Source of the DNA: Ochrobactrum sp. Marseille-Q0166
GTDB taxonomy: Bacteria > Pseudomonadota > Alphaproteobacteria > Rhizobiales > Rhizobiaceae
Length of the DNA: 64,000 nt
Assembly: GCF_014397025.1 (NCBI RefSeq)
Contig: NZ_JACJUO010000001.1
Location: forward strand, 1,598,501 to 1,662,500
Direction of reading: 5' to 3'
Shown in pieces: positions 1 to 9,277 of the stretch. The notes beneath the pieces are model-generated. The model saw only the letters and a list, made by a program, of their open reading frames with translations, was not told where the DNA came from and did not search any database. Numbering within the stretch: position 1 is the stretch's first letter; each line of letters opens with the position of its first letter. Position numbers and translations under genes: made by a program.

Positions 1-405
<405 letters not shown>

Positions 406-462
406 CAAAATAAGACTACCGACCCAGTCTACCGACCATCGTCGTGCAAACAGGATACCAAA

Positions 463-1872
463 ATGACGACTGCTAGTGACATTCTGAAACAGATCAAAGA
501 CAACGACGTCAAGTTTGTTGACCTCCGCTTTACAGACCCAAAAGGTAAGCTTCATCACGTTACGATGGATGTTAGCCTCGTCGATGAAGAGATGTTTGAA
601 GACGGCGTTATGTTTGACGGCTCTTCGATCGGTGGCTGGAAGGCTATTAATGAATCCGATATGGTTCTCATGCCGGATCCAGAAACAGCTCACATCGACC
701 CATTCTTTGCACAGTCAACGCTCGTCATTCTCTGTGATATTCTTGATCCGGTTTCGGGTGAAGCTTATGGCCGCGATCCACGCACGACCGCAAAGAAGGC
801 TGAAGCCTACATGAAGTCGCTCAACATCGGCGACACTGTTTATGTCGGTCCAGAAGCTGAATTCTTCATCTTTGATGATGTGAAGTACAAGGTTGATCCA
901 TTCAATACCGGCTTCAAGCTTGACTCGACCGAACTGCCGTCAAACGACGACACCGATTACGAAACCGGTAACATGGGTCACCGCCCACGCGTCAAGGGCG
1001 GATACTTCCCGGTTCCACCAATCGACAGCGCACAGGATATGCGTTCGGAAATGCTTACCGTTCTGACGGAAATGGGCGTAACCGTTGAAAAGCATCACCA
1101 CGAAGTCGCTTCCGCTCAGCACGAACTGGGTGTGAAATTCGACACGCTCGTTCGTAACGCCGACAAGATGCAGATTTACAAGTATGTTGTGCATCAGGTT
1201 GCCAATGCCTATGGCAAGACCGCGACCTTCATGCCGAAGCCAGTTTTCGGCGATAACGGCTCGGGTATGCATGTTCACTTCTCGATTTGGAAAGATGGCA
1301 AGCCAACCTTTGCTGGCAATGAATATGCCGGCTTGTCGGAAAACTGCCTGTACTTCATCGGTGGCGTTATCAAGCATGCTAAGGCTGTGAATGCGTTTAC
1401 CAACCCATCGACCAACTCCTACAAGCGTCTGGTGCCGGGTTATGAAGCTCCGGTACTGCTGGCTTACTCGGCTCGCAACCGTTCGGCTTCGTGCCGTATC
1501 CCATTCGGCTCCTCGCCGAAGTCGAAGCGTCTTGAAGTTCGCTTCCCGGATCCATCAGCAAACCCGTATCTCTGCTTCGCAGCGCTGCTGATGGCTGGTC
1601 TTGATGGCATCAAGAACAAAATCCATCCAGGACAGGCCATGGACAAGGATCTTTACGATCTGCCTGCAAAGGAACTCAAGAAGATTCCAACCGTTTGTGG
1701 CTCGCTTCGTGAAGCGCTGCAGTCGCTTGATAAGGATCGCGAGTTCCTCAAGGCTGGCGGCGTATTCGAAGACGACCAGATCGACAGCTTCATCGAGCTC
1801 AAGATGGCGGAAGTGATGCGTTACGAAACCACACCGCACCCAATTGAGTTCGACATGTACTACTCGGTTTAA
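463..1872 (+). CDS. glnA: Glutamine synthetase type I
   Basis: Cytoplasmic dodecameric enzyme that makes glutamine from glutamate, ammonia and ATP. It has 469 residues, the standard GSI-beta length. The N-terminal beta-Grasp domain is followed by the catalytic domain, with the glutamate-rich metal site around EAEFF and the segment GSGMHVHFS. Tyr398 in KDLYDLP is the expected adenylylation site, so activity should be controlled by GlnE together with the PII protein encoded just upstream. The start ATG follows an intergenic gap of 57 bases after glnB, and the two are probably co-transcribed. Two hairpins follow the stop. Confidence 0.98.
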   Translation: MTTASDILKQIKDNDVKFVDLRFTDPKGKLHHVTMDVSLVDEEMFEDGVMFDGSSIGGWKAINESDMVLMPDPETAHIDPFFAQSTLVILCDILDPVSGEAYGRDPRTTAKKAEAYMKSLNIGDTVYVGPEAEFFIFDDVKYKVDPFNTGFKLDSTELPSNDDTDYETGNMGHRPRVKGGYFPVPPIDSAQDMRSEMLTVLTEMGVTVEKHHHEVASAQHELGVKFDTLVRNADKMQIYKYVVHQVANAYGKTATFMPKPVFGDNGSGMHVHFSIWKDGKPTFAGNEYAGLSENCLYFIGGVIKHAKAVNAFTNPSTNSYKRLVPGYEAPVLLAYSARNRSASCRIPFGSSPKSKRLEVRFPDPSANPYLCFAALLMAGLDGIKNKIHPGQAMDKDLYDLPAKELKKIPTVCGSLREALQSLDKDREFLKAGGVFEDDQIDSFIELKMAEVMRYETTPHPIEFDMYYSV

Positions 1873-1882
1873 TCGGGGTTCC

Positions 1883-1907
1883 GAGTGGCAATCAACGATT
1901 GCCACTC
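1883..1907 (+). terminator. Hairpin just after glnA
   Basis: A perfect 11-bp stem (GAGTGGCAATC and its complement) with a three-base loop starts ten bases after the glnA stop. It is followed by a pyrimidine-rich stretch rather than a clean T run. It is likely the first transcription stop or a 3' stabiliser of the glnBA message. Confidence 0.55.
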
Positions 1908-1925
1908 TCTCTGATTACTCTTTTT

Positions 1926-1973
1926 AAAGCGCATCTTATCCGAGAACCGTTTTATACTTTTCGGGATGTGATG
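1926..1973. repeat. RIME-like intergenic repeat, copy 1
   Basis: The sequence begins AAAGCGCATCTTATCCGAGA and runs into ACTTTTCGGGATG. The same pattern recurs at 12747-12800 (opposite flank order) and at 37905-37962. Such short palindromic elements are widespread between genes in Rhizobiales genomes, where they are called RIME or Bru-RS type. The family name is given from memory; the similarity of the three copies is seen directly. Confidence 0.55.
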
Positions 1974-2012
1974 GAGTTACCGAGGGGAACGACGTGCCAA
2001 AAGGTACGCAAT

Positions 2013-2040
2013 AGAAAACCCGGCTCTCGCCGGGTTTTCT
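2013..2040. terminator. Bidirectional terminator between glnA and the ATP12 gene
   Basis: A perfect 12-bp stem, AGAAAACCCGGC with its complement, closes a TCTC loop. Both flanks are A/T runs, so it can stop transcription from glnA on the plus strand and from the ATP12-family gene on the minus strand. Confidence 0.85.
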
Positions 2041-2079
2041 ATTATTTTCAAACTTTTATATATATTAGCTAAACAATCA

Positions 2080-2862
2080 CTAGAGTGCTTGCAGCACGCG
2101 GGCAGCGACCATCATTTCACCTTGACGTGTCTTGCGACGCGCCTGTGCTTCAGCATCTTCGCCCCAATGCTCAACGGTCCAATCTTCATCAAGATGCGCA
2201 CGTTTCCAGCCATCTTCGACAGACACTTCACCTTTTGCAATTGCCAACGCAATCAGCGCGGAGCCGGTCAACGTGGTCATCGTATGGAGCGATGCCAGTG
2301 CGATTGGATTTTCGAATTCCGACAGATGAATGCCGAAAGCTGAGATCGCTTCGCGCGATTGCTCAACATGCATAACACCTTCTGCCAACGCAAAACGTGC
2401 GCCAAGGCTTTCAGCCCAGTCGATCAACGGATCCCACTGTTGAGTCTGACGTTCAACCAGTTCTTTCGGGCTTGCCGCACGATAGCAGATCATATCGGTT
2501 CCGGCAAAGCGCAGAATATCTTCAAAAACCGCTTGCGGGTCTTGTGCAATGCCGTCAATTGCCGTGTTTACCAAACGCGTGGCGGGCATTTTTGAAGGAT
2601 CGATAACCTTTTCCTGTGCGCGAAATTCTTCGGCAATAATTTCAGCCGCTTCGCTTGTTGGTAGAAGGAGAACGGCCCGCGCCGGTGTTTTAACCGGACG
2701 GCCATCAAGATGCACGGTAAAGCCACCATCAACCTCGGCCACCTCAGCCTTTTCATAAAAGCGCTTTGGCAATGGGGTGCGCATCAGTTCCTGTGAGCGC
2801 TTCACCGGGTCTTTTTGAGAAATTGACATTTCAGATTGAGGATCGCTCAGAGTGTCGCGCAT
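2080..2862 (-). CDS. ATP12-family F1-ATPase assembly chaperone
   Basis: About 260 residues matching the ATP12 family, which in mitochondria chaperones the alpha subunit of F1-ATPase and is conserved in alphaproteobacteria. Recognisable segments are PLPKRFYEKAEV, GGFTVHLDGRPVKTP and, near the C-terminus, EHWGEDAEAQARR. The start chosen (MRDTLSDPQ) avoids overlap with the HAD gene upstream; a start 60 bases earlier would run into that gene. A still later start at MSISQKD is possible. It is the last gene of a minus-strand run that includes the phosphatase, DMT transporter and pseudouridine synthase. Confidence 0.88.
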   Translation of the reverse strand: MRDTLSDPQSEMSISQKDPVKRSQELMRTPLPKRFYEKAEVAEVDGGFTVHLDGRPVKTPARAVLLLPTSEAAEIIAEEFRAQEKVIDPSKMPATRLVNTAIDGIAQDPQAVFEDILRFAGTDMICYRAASPKELVERQTQQWDPLIDWAESLGARFALAEGVMHVEQSREAISAFGIHLSEFENPIALASLHTMTTLTGSALIALAIAKGEVSVEDGWKRAHLDEDWTVEHWGEDAEAQARRKTRQGEMMVAARVLQAL

Positions 2863-2884
2863 AATAATATCCAATGGTTGTCGG

Positions 2885-3556
2885 TCAGAATGCGAAGGCA
2901 TCCATTTCATGCAAAATCGCATAGAGTTCTTCAGGCGTATTCAGGACATGATGGGCGCCTGCATCTTTCAGTGCGTCAGGCTTATGATAACCCCACGAAA
3001 CACCGGCGGCACGCGCACCCGCTGAACGAGCCATTTGCATATCGTAAATAGCATCTCCGATCACAATGGTTCGCTCTGGTTCTATCCCCATTTCGGAGCA
3101 GGATTCAAGCACCATGGCCGGATGTGGCTTGGATGGGCAATCGTCTGCGGTACGAACGACCATGAAATGGTGTCCGATAGCATGTCGCTCAAAAACCGAG
3201 CGTACACCGCGTTGCGACTTGCCGGTCACAATTCCCAAAAGAAGATCATCGCGGCTGCCAAGCTCTGTCAGAAGCGGCAAGATACCATCATAAAGCGGTT
3301 CAGCGAAATCAGGCTTCTGACGCAGCTTTACAAAGTTTTCTTTATATCGCTGTGTGAGCCAGTTCACCTGCGCATCAACTTCACGTCCAAGCAGTTGAGC
3401 AATGGCGAGAGGCAAAGAGAGACCAATGATAGAATGCGTCTGCTCGATTGCAGGCGGGATTAGTCCTGCATCGATAAAACTTGCCGCCATGCAGTGATGA
3501 ATCGTATCACCACTATCGACAATTGTGCCGTCACAATCAAAAAGAACGAGTTTCAT
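2885..3556 (-). CDS. HAD-superfamily hydrolase, phosphoglycolate phosphatase-like
   Basis: 223-residue haloacid dehalogenase fold phosphatase. Motif I is FDCDGTIVDSGD at the N-terminus, with the two catalytic aspartates. Motif II is the threonine in GIVTGKS, and motif III/IV is GDAIYDMQMA, which is preceded by a conserved lysine. Its size and cap type fit the Gph/CbbY subgroup, but the substrate cannot be read from sequence. The start codon overlaps the stop of the upstream transporter by four bases, so the two are translationally coupled. Confidence 0.85.
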   Translation of the reverse strand: MKLVLFDCDGTIVDSGDTIHHCMAASFIDAGLIPPAIEQTHSIIGLSLPLAIAQLLGREVDAQVNWLTQRYKENFVKLRQKPDFAEPLYDGILPLLTELGSRDDLLLGIVTGKSQRGVRSVFERHAIGHHFMVVRTADDCPSKPHPAMVLESCSEMGIEPERTIVIGDAIYDMQMARSAGARAAGVSWGYHKPDALKDAGAHHVLNTPEELYAILHEMDAFAF

Positions 3557-4476
3557 CGGGCGGCTCCGGCTTTTGCTGGTCGATTAATGATAATGAGGCC
3601 TAGCCCGATCAGAGCGAGAGCAACAAAGATTTTCCAACTGAGTAATTCATTGAGAAGCAACCCACTCAGGAGTACGCCGAAAGCGGGCGTGAGGAATGCA
3701 AAGTTGGAAAGCTTTGACGCCGGGTAACGACGCACCATCCAGAACCACAACGGGTAGGTCACAGCGACCACGAACATTGACTGAAACAGAAATGAAAGAA
3801 CCGAGAGCGCATCGGGATCGCGGATCAATGGACCGCTCAAAGACATGAACGGCAACGGCACAAGTGCGGCCACGGCAAGCTGATAAAGCAGGATTTTCTC
3901 AGGCACAGCATTGGCAAGCTTCGATCGCTTTATGACTATCGTGGTCATTCCCCAAAGCATTCCGGAAATCAATGCCAGAAGATCGCCATAAACCGCGTTA
4001 GGGCCGGGCCGGCTAATATGGTCTGAAAAGACCACGAAAACACCCATAAATGCCACGCACATGCCAATGAAGGCACGCATGGAGATGCGCTCACCCAGAA
4101 GGAAATGACTGCCGATTGCCACCCAAAAAGGCATTACATTCATCAACAAAGTGACACGTCCGACACTGGTTAACTCCATTGCCAGAAAGATCAGAACAAA
4201 TTCGACACCAAAAAGAAGACCGGCCAGAATACCAGGCTTCAGCGTGCCATCACGGCCGAAGAGAGGAATACGTTTCCAGTAACACCAGAGAAAAACGCAG
4301 AAGCCGCCGAGAGCTGCACGACCTGCAGCCATGAGCATGGGATTAAAGCCGCGATTGCCGATCTTGATGGCGACCTGATTAAGCCCCCAGGTGAACATGA
4401 TGAACATGACGAGAGCAATTGCCATCCCGTCGAACGACACCCGGCCCTGAACCGATCCTCCCCCCATACCCGACAT
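3553..4476 (-). CDS. EamA/DMT-family inner-membrane transporter
   Basis: 307-residue protein with about ten hydrophobic helices arranged as two EamA repeats, the drug/metabolite transporter fold. Its first helix reads VMFIMFTWGLNQVAIKIG. It is probably an exporter of a small metabolite or amino acid, but the substrate is not predictable. An internal start at MAIALVMF, 17 codons later, is also possible. The gene lies three bases from the stop of the pseudouridine synthase upstream and overlaps the HAD gene downstream, so all are probably one operon. Confidence 0.85.
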   Translation of the reverse strand: MSGMGGGSVQGRVSFDGMAIALVMFIMFTWGLNQVAIKIGNRGFNPMLMAAGRAALGGFCVFLWCYWKRIPLFGRDGTLKPGILAGLLFGVEFVLIFLAMELTSVGRVTLLMNVMPFWVAIGSHFLLGERISMRAFIGMCVAFMGVFVVFSDHISRPGPNAVYGDLLALISGMLWGMTTIVIKRSKLANAVPEKILLYQLAVAALVPLPFMSLSGPLIRDPDALSVLSFLFQSMFVVAVTYPLWFWMVRRYPASKLSNFAFLTPAFGVLLSGLLLNELLSWKIFVALALIGLGLIIINRPAKAGAAR

Positions 4477-4478
4477 GT

Positions 4479-5459
4479 TTACTCTTCCGCGTCTGCCTCA
4501 TCAAAGCCAAGCAAATTCCATGACTGTACCATATGTGGCGGCAGCGGTGCTGTGACATCAATGATCCCGCCGGATGGATTCGGAATGCGAATACGGCGGG
4601 CGTGAAGATGTAATTTCTTCTGAATGCCTCCGGGGAACTCCCAGTTCTGGTCCGCTTCAAAATACTTCGGATCGCCAATAATTGGATGACCTATATGCGC
4701 TGCATGAACACGCAGCTGATGGGTTCGGCCTGTATAAGGCTCCATTTCCAACCAGGTCAGGTTGTTTCCAACCTTTTCGATGATCCGGTAATAAGAAACT
4801 GCATGATCGGAATCGGGTTCACCGTGCTGGCAAACACGCATTTTGTCGCCATCCGGCGTTTGTTCTTTAACCAGCCAAGTTGAAATCTTGTCTTCGCGCT
4901 TGCGTGGAACGCCCTTCACAAGTGCCCAGTACGTTTTCTTGGTATCTCTTTCGCGGAATGCAGCGGTCAGAGCTTGAGCACCACCGCGCGTCTTCGCAAC
5001 AACAAGGCAGCCCGATGTATCACGGTCGATACGATGAACGAGGCGAGGCTTTTCACCCTTCTTATTGCGCCATGCTTCAAGCATACCGTCTACATGACGA
5101 ACGAGGCCAGAACCGCCCTGCACTGCCAAGCCCGCAGGCTTATTGAAAACAAAGACCTTCGCGTCTTCGTAAATCAACATCTGCTTGAGAACATCACCAT
5201 CCTCCTGACTGCGAATGGTACGAGCCGTTACAGGACCTGTAGCCTTCTCATCAACGCCAAGTGGCGGAATACGGACTGACTGGCCAGCTTGCAGACGTGT
5301 GTCCGCTTTTACGCGACCGCCATCGACACGAACCTGACCGGAACGCAGCAATTTCTGCAGGTGTCCGAACCCAAGTCCGGGAAAATGAACCTTGAACCAG
5401 CGATCAAGACGCATACCCGTCTCATCTGCAGCCACATTCTTTTGTTCAACGCCTGCCAT
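4479..5459 (-). CDS. RluC/RluD-family rRNA pseudouridine synthase
   Basis: About 326 residues with an N-terminal S4 RNA-binding domain (roughly residues 10-65, RLDRWFKVHFPG and following) and a RluA-type catalytic domain. The catalytic aspartate is in LVHRIDRDTSG. It converts uridines in 23S rRNA to pseudouridine; RluC is the likeliest assignment, but RluD or another paralogue cannot be excluded. The start MAGVEQK was preferred over one five codons earlier because GAGCGG lies at a sensible distance upstream. It is the first gene of the minus-strand run reaching to ATP12. Confidence 0.88.
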   Translation of the reverse strand: MAGVEQKNVAADETGMRLDRWFKVHFPGLGFGHLQKLLRSGQVRVDGGRVKADTRLQAGQSVRIPPLGVDEKATGPVTARTIRSQEDGDVLKQMLIYEDAKVFVFNKPAGLAVQGGSGLVRHVDGMLEAWRNKKGEKPRLVHRIDRDTSGCLVVAKTRGGAQALTAAFRERDTKKTYWALVKGVPRKREDKISTWLVKEQTPDGDKMRVCQHGEPDSDHAVSYYRIIEKVGNNLTWLEMEPYTGRTHQLRVHAAHIGHPIIGDPKYFEADQNWEFPGGIQKKLHLHARRIRIPNPSGGIIDVTAPLPPHMVQSWNLLGFDEADAEE

Positions 5460-5790
5460 GGAAAACCCGCTCAATACTTTTTTAGTGGCACGAGCTTCAC
5501 GTGCCTTTCTCTGGTGCGTCTTACAGGCCGCAACCCTTAAACGGTCGCCGGAATGCGCTTTAAATCTGTCAATAGACGCGCCAAGGCCGGATTGCTAGGC
5601 ATAATCTACGAAAACAACAATCTGCGTCTGTTACAAAATTGTTATAGAGTCTTCACGGTCGGTTACATCTATTTTTAATTTATGGTCAACCTTGACACCC
5701 AATCGCCACTTCTTGCCGTCATTGCATATTGATAGAACAACGGGACTGCACCATGTAGTCTCGTGAAATAGAACGAGCGGGAGTGCTAAG
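5460..5790. other. Intergenic region between divergent genes
   Basis: About 330 bases between the divergently read pseudouridine synthase and ndvA. It must hold both promoters. A fragment resembling the RIME-like repeats (GGAATGCGCTTTAAAT near 5553) is the only repeat-like element seen. No convincing reading frame is present on either strand. Confidence 0.5.
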
Positions 5791-7599
5791 GTGTCGTTGC
5801 TCAAAATCTACTGGCGCGCCATGGAATATCTTGCGGCTGAGAAAGCTGCAACCATAACCATGTGTATAGCGAGCGTATTGGTTGCCCTCGTCATGCTGGC
5901 CGAACCGATCCTTTTCGGTCGGGTTATTCAGGCTATCTCCGATAAGGGAGATATCGTTACGCAGCTAGCCATGTGGGCGGCGCTCGGTGCTTTTAACATT
6001 GTTGCAGCAGTTTTTGTTGCGCGTGGGGCTGACCGGCTCGCCCATCGTCGCCGTCTGGGTGTGATGATCGAATCCTATGAGCGTATCATCACCATGCCAC
6101 TCTCCTGGCACCAGAAGCGCGGTACCTCGAACGCATTGCATACGCTGATCCGCGCAACAGACTCACTCTTCACTCTTTGGCTTGAATTCATGCGTCAGCA
6201 CCTGACCACGATCGTGGCTCTGGGTGCGCTTATTCCTGTTGCAATGAGCATGGACCTTCGCATGTCCATGGTGCTTATCGTGCTCGGCGTGATCTATGTG
6301 ATGATTGGCCAGTTGGTCATGCGCAAGACCAAGGACGGACAGTCAGCGGTTGAAAAGCATCACCATAAGCTTTTCGAGCATGTTAGCGATACGATCAGCA
6401 ACGTTTCGGTAGTGCAGAGCTATAACCGCATTGCCTCTGAAACGCAGGCACTACGCACTTACGCCAAAAACCTCGAAAACGTTCAGTTCCCGGTCCTTAA
6501 CTGGTGGGCGCTCGCCAGCGGTCTTAATCGCATGGCCTCGACTTTCTCGATGGTTATTGTGCTTCTGCTTGGTGCATATTTTGTGACCAAGGGCCAGATG
6601 CGCGTTGGTGACGTGATTGCCTTTATCGGTTTTGCGCAGCTGATGATCGGGCGTCTTGACCAGATCAGCGCCTTTATCAATCAGACTGTGACGGCGCGCG
6701 CGAAGCTTGAAGAATTTTTCGAGATGGAAGACGCGACAGCCGACCGTCAAGAACCGCAGGGCGCGACCGATCTTGAGAACGTCAAGGGCGACATCGTGTT
6801 CGACAACGTGACCTTCGAATTCCCAAATTCTGGTCAGGGCGTTTATGACGTTTCGTTTGAAGTGAAGCCGGGTCAGACTGTAGCTATTGTCGGTCCTACG
6901 GGTGCCGGTAAGACCACGCTGATCAATATACTTCAGCGCGTATTTGATCCTGCCGCTGGTCGCATTCTGATCGATGGCATCGATACACGTACCGTTAGCC
7001 GCCGTTCGCTTCGTCACGCCATCGCAACCGTTTTTCAGGATGCCGGTCTATTCAATCGTTCGGTTGAAGAAAATATCCGCGTCGGTAATGAAAATGCGAC
7101 CGACGAAATGGTTCACGCTGCCGCCAAAGCTGCTGCTGCCCATGATTTTATTCTCGCAAAAGGCAATGGCTACGATACAGTTGTCGGTGAACGTGGTTCA
7201 CAGCTTTCGGGTGGTGAACGTCAACGTCTGGCGATTGCACGCGCTATTCTGAAGGATTCACCGATCCTCGTACTTGACGAAGCAACCAGTGCGCTTGATG
7301 TCGAGACCGAAGAAAAAGTCAAGCAGGCCGTTGATGATCTGAGCCAGAACCGCACGACCTTCATTATTGCGCACCGTCTGTCGACCGTCCGTTCTGCTGA
7401 TATCGTCCTGTTCATGGACAAGGGCCATCTGGTTGAACGCGGCAGCTTCGATGAACTGGCTGCGCGTGGTGGCCGCTTCTCCGACCTGCTTCGTGCTGGT
7501 GGTTTGCAGCTTGAAGACAAGTCTGAAAAGGCCACAAAAGAAGACGAAGCAGAAGAAAGCAACGTCATGCCATTCCCGGTTAAGGGCTCTGTTGCCTGA
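5791..7599 (+). CDS. ndvA: Cyclic beta-1,2-glucan ABC exporter
   Basis: 602-residue half-transporter with fused membrane and ATPase domains, exporting cyclic beta-1,2-glucan to the periplasm (NdvA in Sinorhizobium, ChvA in Agrobacterium, Cgt in Brucella). The N-terminal 320 residues carry about six helices, and the family opening SLLKIYWRAMEYLAAEK is clear. The ATPase domain has Walker A GPTGAGKTT near residue 370, signature LSGGERQR near 472 and Walker B ILVLDEATSALD. In this family the glucan is needed for osmotic adaptation and host interaction. It is monocistronic, ending at a terminator. The start codon is GTG or TTG in context GAGTGCTAAG(GTG). Confidence 0.95.
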   Translation: MSLLKIYWRAMEYLAAEKAATITMCIASVLVALVMLAEPILFGRVIQAISDKGDIVTQLAMWAALGAFNIVAAVFVARGADRLAHRRRLGVMIESYERIITMPLSWHQKRGTSNALHTLIRATDSLFTLWLEFMRQHLTTIVALGALIPVAMSMDLRMSMVLIVLGVIYVMIGQLVMRKTKDGQSAVEKHHHKLFEHVSDTISNVSVVQSYNRIASETQALRTYAKNLENVQFPVLNWWALASGLNRMASTFSMVIVLLLGAYFVTKGQMRVGDVIAFIGFAQLMIGRLDQISAFINQTVTARAKLEEFFEMEDATADRQEPQGATDLENVKGDIVFDNVTFEFPNSGQGVYDVSFEVKPGQTVAIVGPTGAGKTTLINILQRVFDPAAGRILIDGIDTRTVSRRSLRHAIATVFQDAGLFNRSVEENIRVGNENATDEMVHAAAKAAAAHDFILAKGNGYDTVVGERGSQLSGGERQRLAIARAILKDSPILVLDEATSALDVETEEKVKQAVDDLSQNRTTFIIAHRLSTVRSADIVLFMDKGHLVERGSFDELAARGGRFSDLLRAGGLQLEDKSEKATKEDEAEESNVMPFPVKGSVA

Positions 7600-7616
7600 T
7601 ACCGTTGCGTATCAAT

Positions 7617-7655
7617 GAAAAAAGCCCGCTGCGAATTTCACAGCGGGCTTTTTCT
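7617..7655. terminator. Bidirectional terminator between ndvA and the MBL-fold gene
   Basis: An 11-bp perfect stem (AAAGCCCGCTG and complement) with a nine-base loop lies between A and T runs. It sits between the convergent ndvA and the metallo-hydrolase gene. Confidence 0.88.
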
Positions 7656-7657
7656 TA

Positions 7658-8476
7658 TTAAAGAGGCACTTCAAATCGCAAGCCGTCATAGCCAGGTTCT
7701 ACGTGATCAGGCGTGTCCCGCATAACCGTGTCGTAATCGAGCGGCACATGCATATGGGTCAGGATTGCGCGTTTTGGTCCGAAGAATTCGATCCATTCAA
7801 GCGCCTGCTCCAGTGAGAAATGACTTGGATGCGGGCGATATTGCAGCGCGCCGATAATCAGCACATCCGCATGGCGAATATATTTCAGGCTCTCATCCGG
7901 GAACGCGCTGACATCCGTGCAGTAAGCGACATTGGCGATACGGAAGCCGAGCGATTCAATATCGCCGTGCACCTGCCTGAATGGCTCAAAGCGGATCGAC
8001 CCGCCCGCGCCCGTGATCGAGAATGCTGTTTCTGCCATGATGTCATGCATGGAAAGGATTGGCGGATAGCTCGAACCCACAGGCGTCTCAAAACAATAGC
8101 CGAACGCTTCAAACAGGCGGTTGCGTGTCAGCCGGTTGGCATACACATCCATCAGTCGCCGATTTTCAACGACATAGGTTCGTAAGTCATCAATGCCATG
8201 GATATGGTCGGCATGGGGATGCGTATAAACGGCCGCGTCAAGCGACGACACGTTGACGTCAATCATCTGATCCCTGAAATCGGGGCCAGTGTCTATGACA
8301 ACGACCGTGCTGTTACCGTCAACGTCGAACCGTTCAACGAGCAAGGCCGCGCGACGACGCTTGTTCTTGGGGTTTTTCGGATCGCAATTCCCCCAATCAC
8401 CGTTGATACGTGGCACACCGGGAGACGAGCCGCACCCGAGAATTGTGAAACGCAGACAATTGCGAGGCGATACCAC
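7658..8476 (-). CDS. MBL-fold metallo-hydrolase (PhnP-like)
   Basis: 272-residue metallo-beta-lactamase-fold hydrolase. The zinc ligands are visible in THPHADHIHGIDD, and a second set in THMHVPLDYD. The opening TILGCGSSPGVPRINGDWG is typical of the PhnP / cyclic phosphodiesterase-like branch. These enzymes hydrolyse phosphodiesters; the actual substrate is unknown. It follows tatD by five bases on the minus strand and probably belongs to the metG-tatD unit, a conserved arrangement in Rhizobiales. Confidence 0.88.
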   Translation of the reverse strand: MVSPRNCLRFTILGCGSSPGVPRINGDWGNCDPKNPKNKRRRAALLVERFDVDGNSTVVVIDTGPDFRDQMIDVNVSSLDAAVYTHPHADHIHGIDDLRTYVVENRRLMDVYANRLTRNRLFEAFGYCFETPVGSSYPPILSMHDIMAETAFSITGAGGSIRFEPFRQVHGDIESLGFRIANVAYCTDVSAFPDESLKYIRHADVLIIGALQYRPHPSHFSLEQALEWIEFFGPKRAILTHMHVPLDYDTVMRDTPDHVEPGYDGLRFEVPL

Positions 8477-8481
8477 GATCT

Positions 8482-9270
8482 CTATTCCCCGGCAGGCTTT
8501 GGCATTTTAGAGAAAAGCCGAAAGGTATTTTCGCTGGTTATGTTCGCGATTTCTTCGTTGCTTACCCCAATCGTTTTAGCCAATACCGCTGCCGTGTGCT
8601 GCACGAATGATGGCTCATTGCGCTTGCCACGATGCGGCATGGGCGCGAGATAAGGTGCATCCGTCTCAACCAGCAAACGATCACGCGGAACTATCTGCGC
8701 TATCTCGCGAATATCGGCTGAATTTTTGAACGTCAGAATACCGGAGAACGAGACATACCCGCCTAGTTCAATACCTTTTTCAGCCAGAGCACGTCCTGAT
8801 GAGAAGCAATGCAGGATGAAGGGGAATGCACCCTTAGCCGTCTCAGATTCCAGAATATCGGCCATATCCTGATCCGCGCTGCGTGCGTGGATCACAAGTG
8901 GCAACTGTGTGCGGCGCGCAGCTTCAATATGCACGAGAAAACCCTGCCGCTGGGCTTCTGGCGGCGCATAATCATAATGATAATCAAGCCCCGCCTCACC
9001 TATGGCGACAACTTTCGAATGCTCTGCCAGCTCCACGAGATCGTCGGCTGTCACATCCAGTTCTTCATGCGCATTGTTCGGATGGGTGCCAACCGAACAA
9101 TAGACGGAATCATATTTCTCGGTCAGTGCGAGGATCGTATCGAACTTGCGCACTCGCGTCGAAATCGTGACCATGCGTTTGATGCCAGCCTCGAGCGCGC
9201 GGCTTACGATAGCGTCGCGCTCGGGTTCGAAATCCGCAAAGTCGAGATGGCAGTGACTATCAACCAGCAT
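8482..9270 (-). CDS. tatD: TatD-family metal-dependent DNase
   Basis: 262-residue TIM-barrel hydrolase of the TatD/YcfH family. The metal ligands are in VDSHCHLDF at the N-terminus, GEAGLDYHYD, the HARSADQD segment and ETDAPYLAP. Proteins of this family have 3'-5' exonuclease activity and roles in DNA repair or turnover. The start MLVDSHCHLDF is set by homology; a longer open frame upstream reads into metG and is not coding. The gene overlaps no neighbour but begins within ten bases of the metG stop, so it is read with metG. Confidence 0.92.
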   Translation of the reverse strand: MLVDSHCHLDFADFEPERDAIVSRALEAGIKRMVTISTRVRKFDTILALTEKYDSVYCSVGTHPNNAHEELDVTADDLVELAEHSKVVAIGEAGLDYHYDYAPPEAQRQGFLVHIEAARRTQLPLVIHARSADQDMADILESETAKGAFPFILHCFSSGRALAEKGIELGGYVSFSGILTFKNSADIREIAQIVPRDRLLVETDAPYLAPMPHRGKRNEPSFVQHTAAVLAKTIGVSNEEIANITSENTFRLFSKMPKPAGE

Positions 9271-9277
9271 GTTCAGC

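Noticed and set aside
940..1377. Long open frame on the minus strand inside glnA
   Set aside because: Shadow of a highly conserved gene with biased codons; no start signal or recognisable product.
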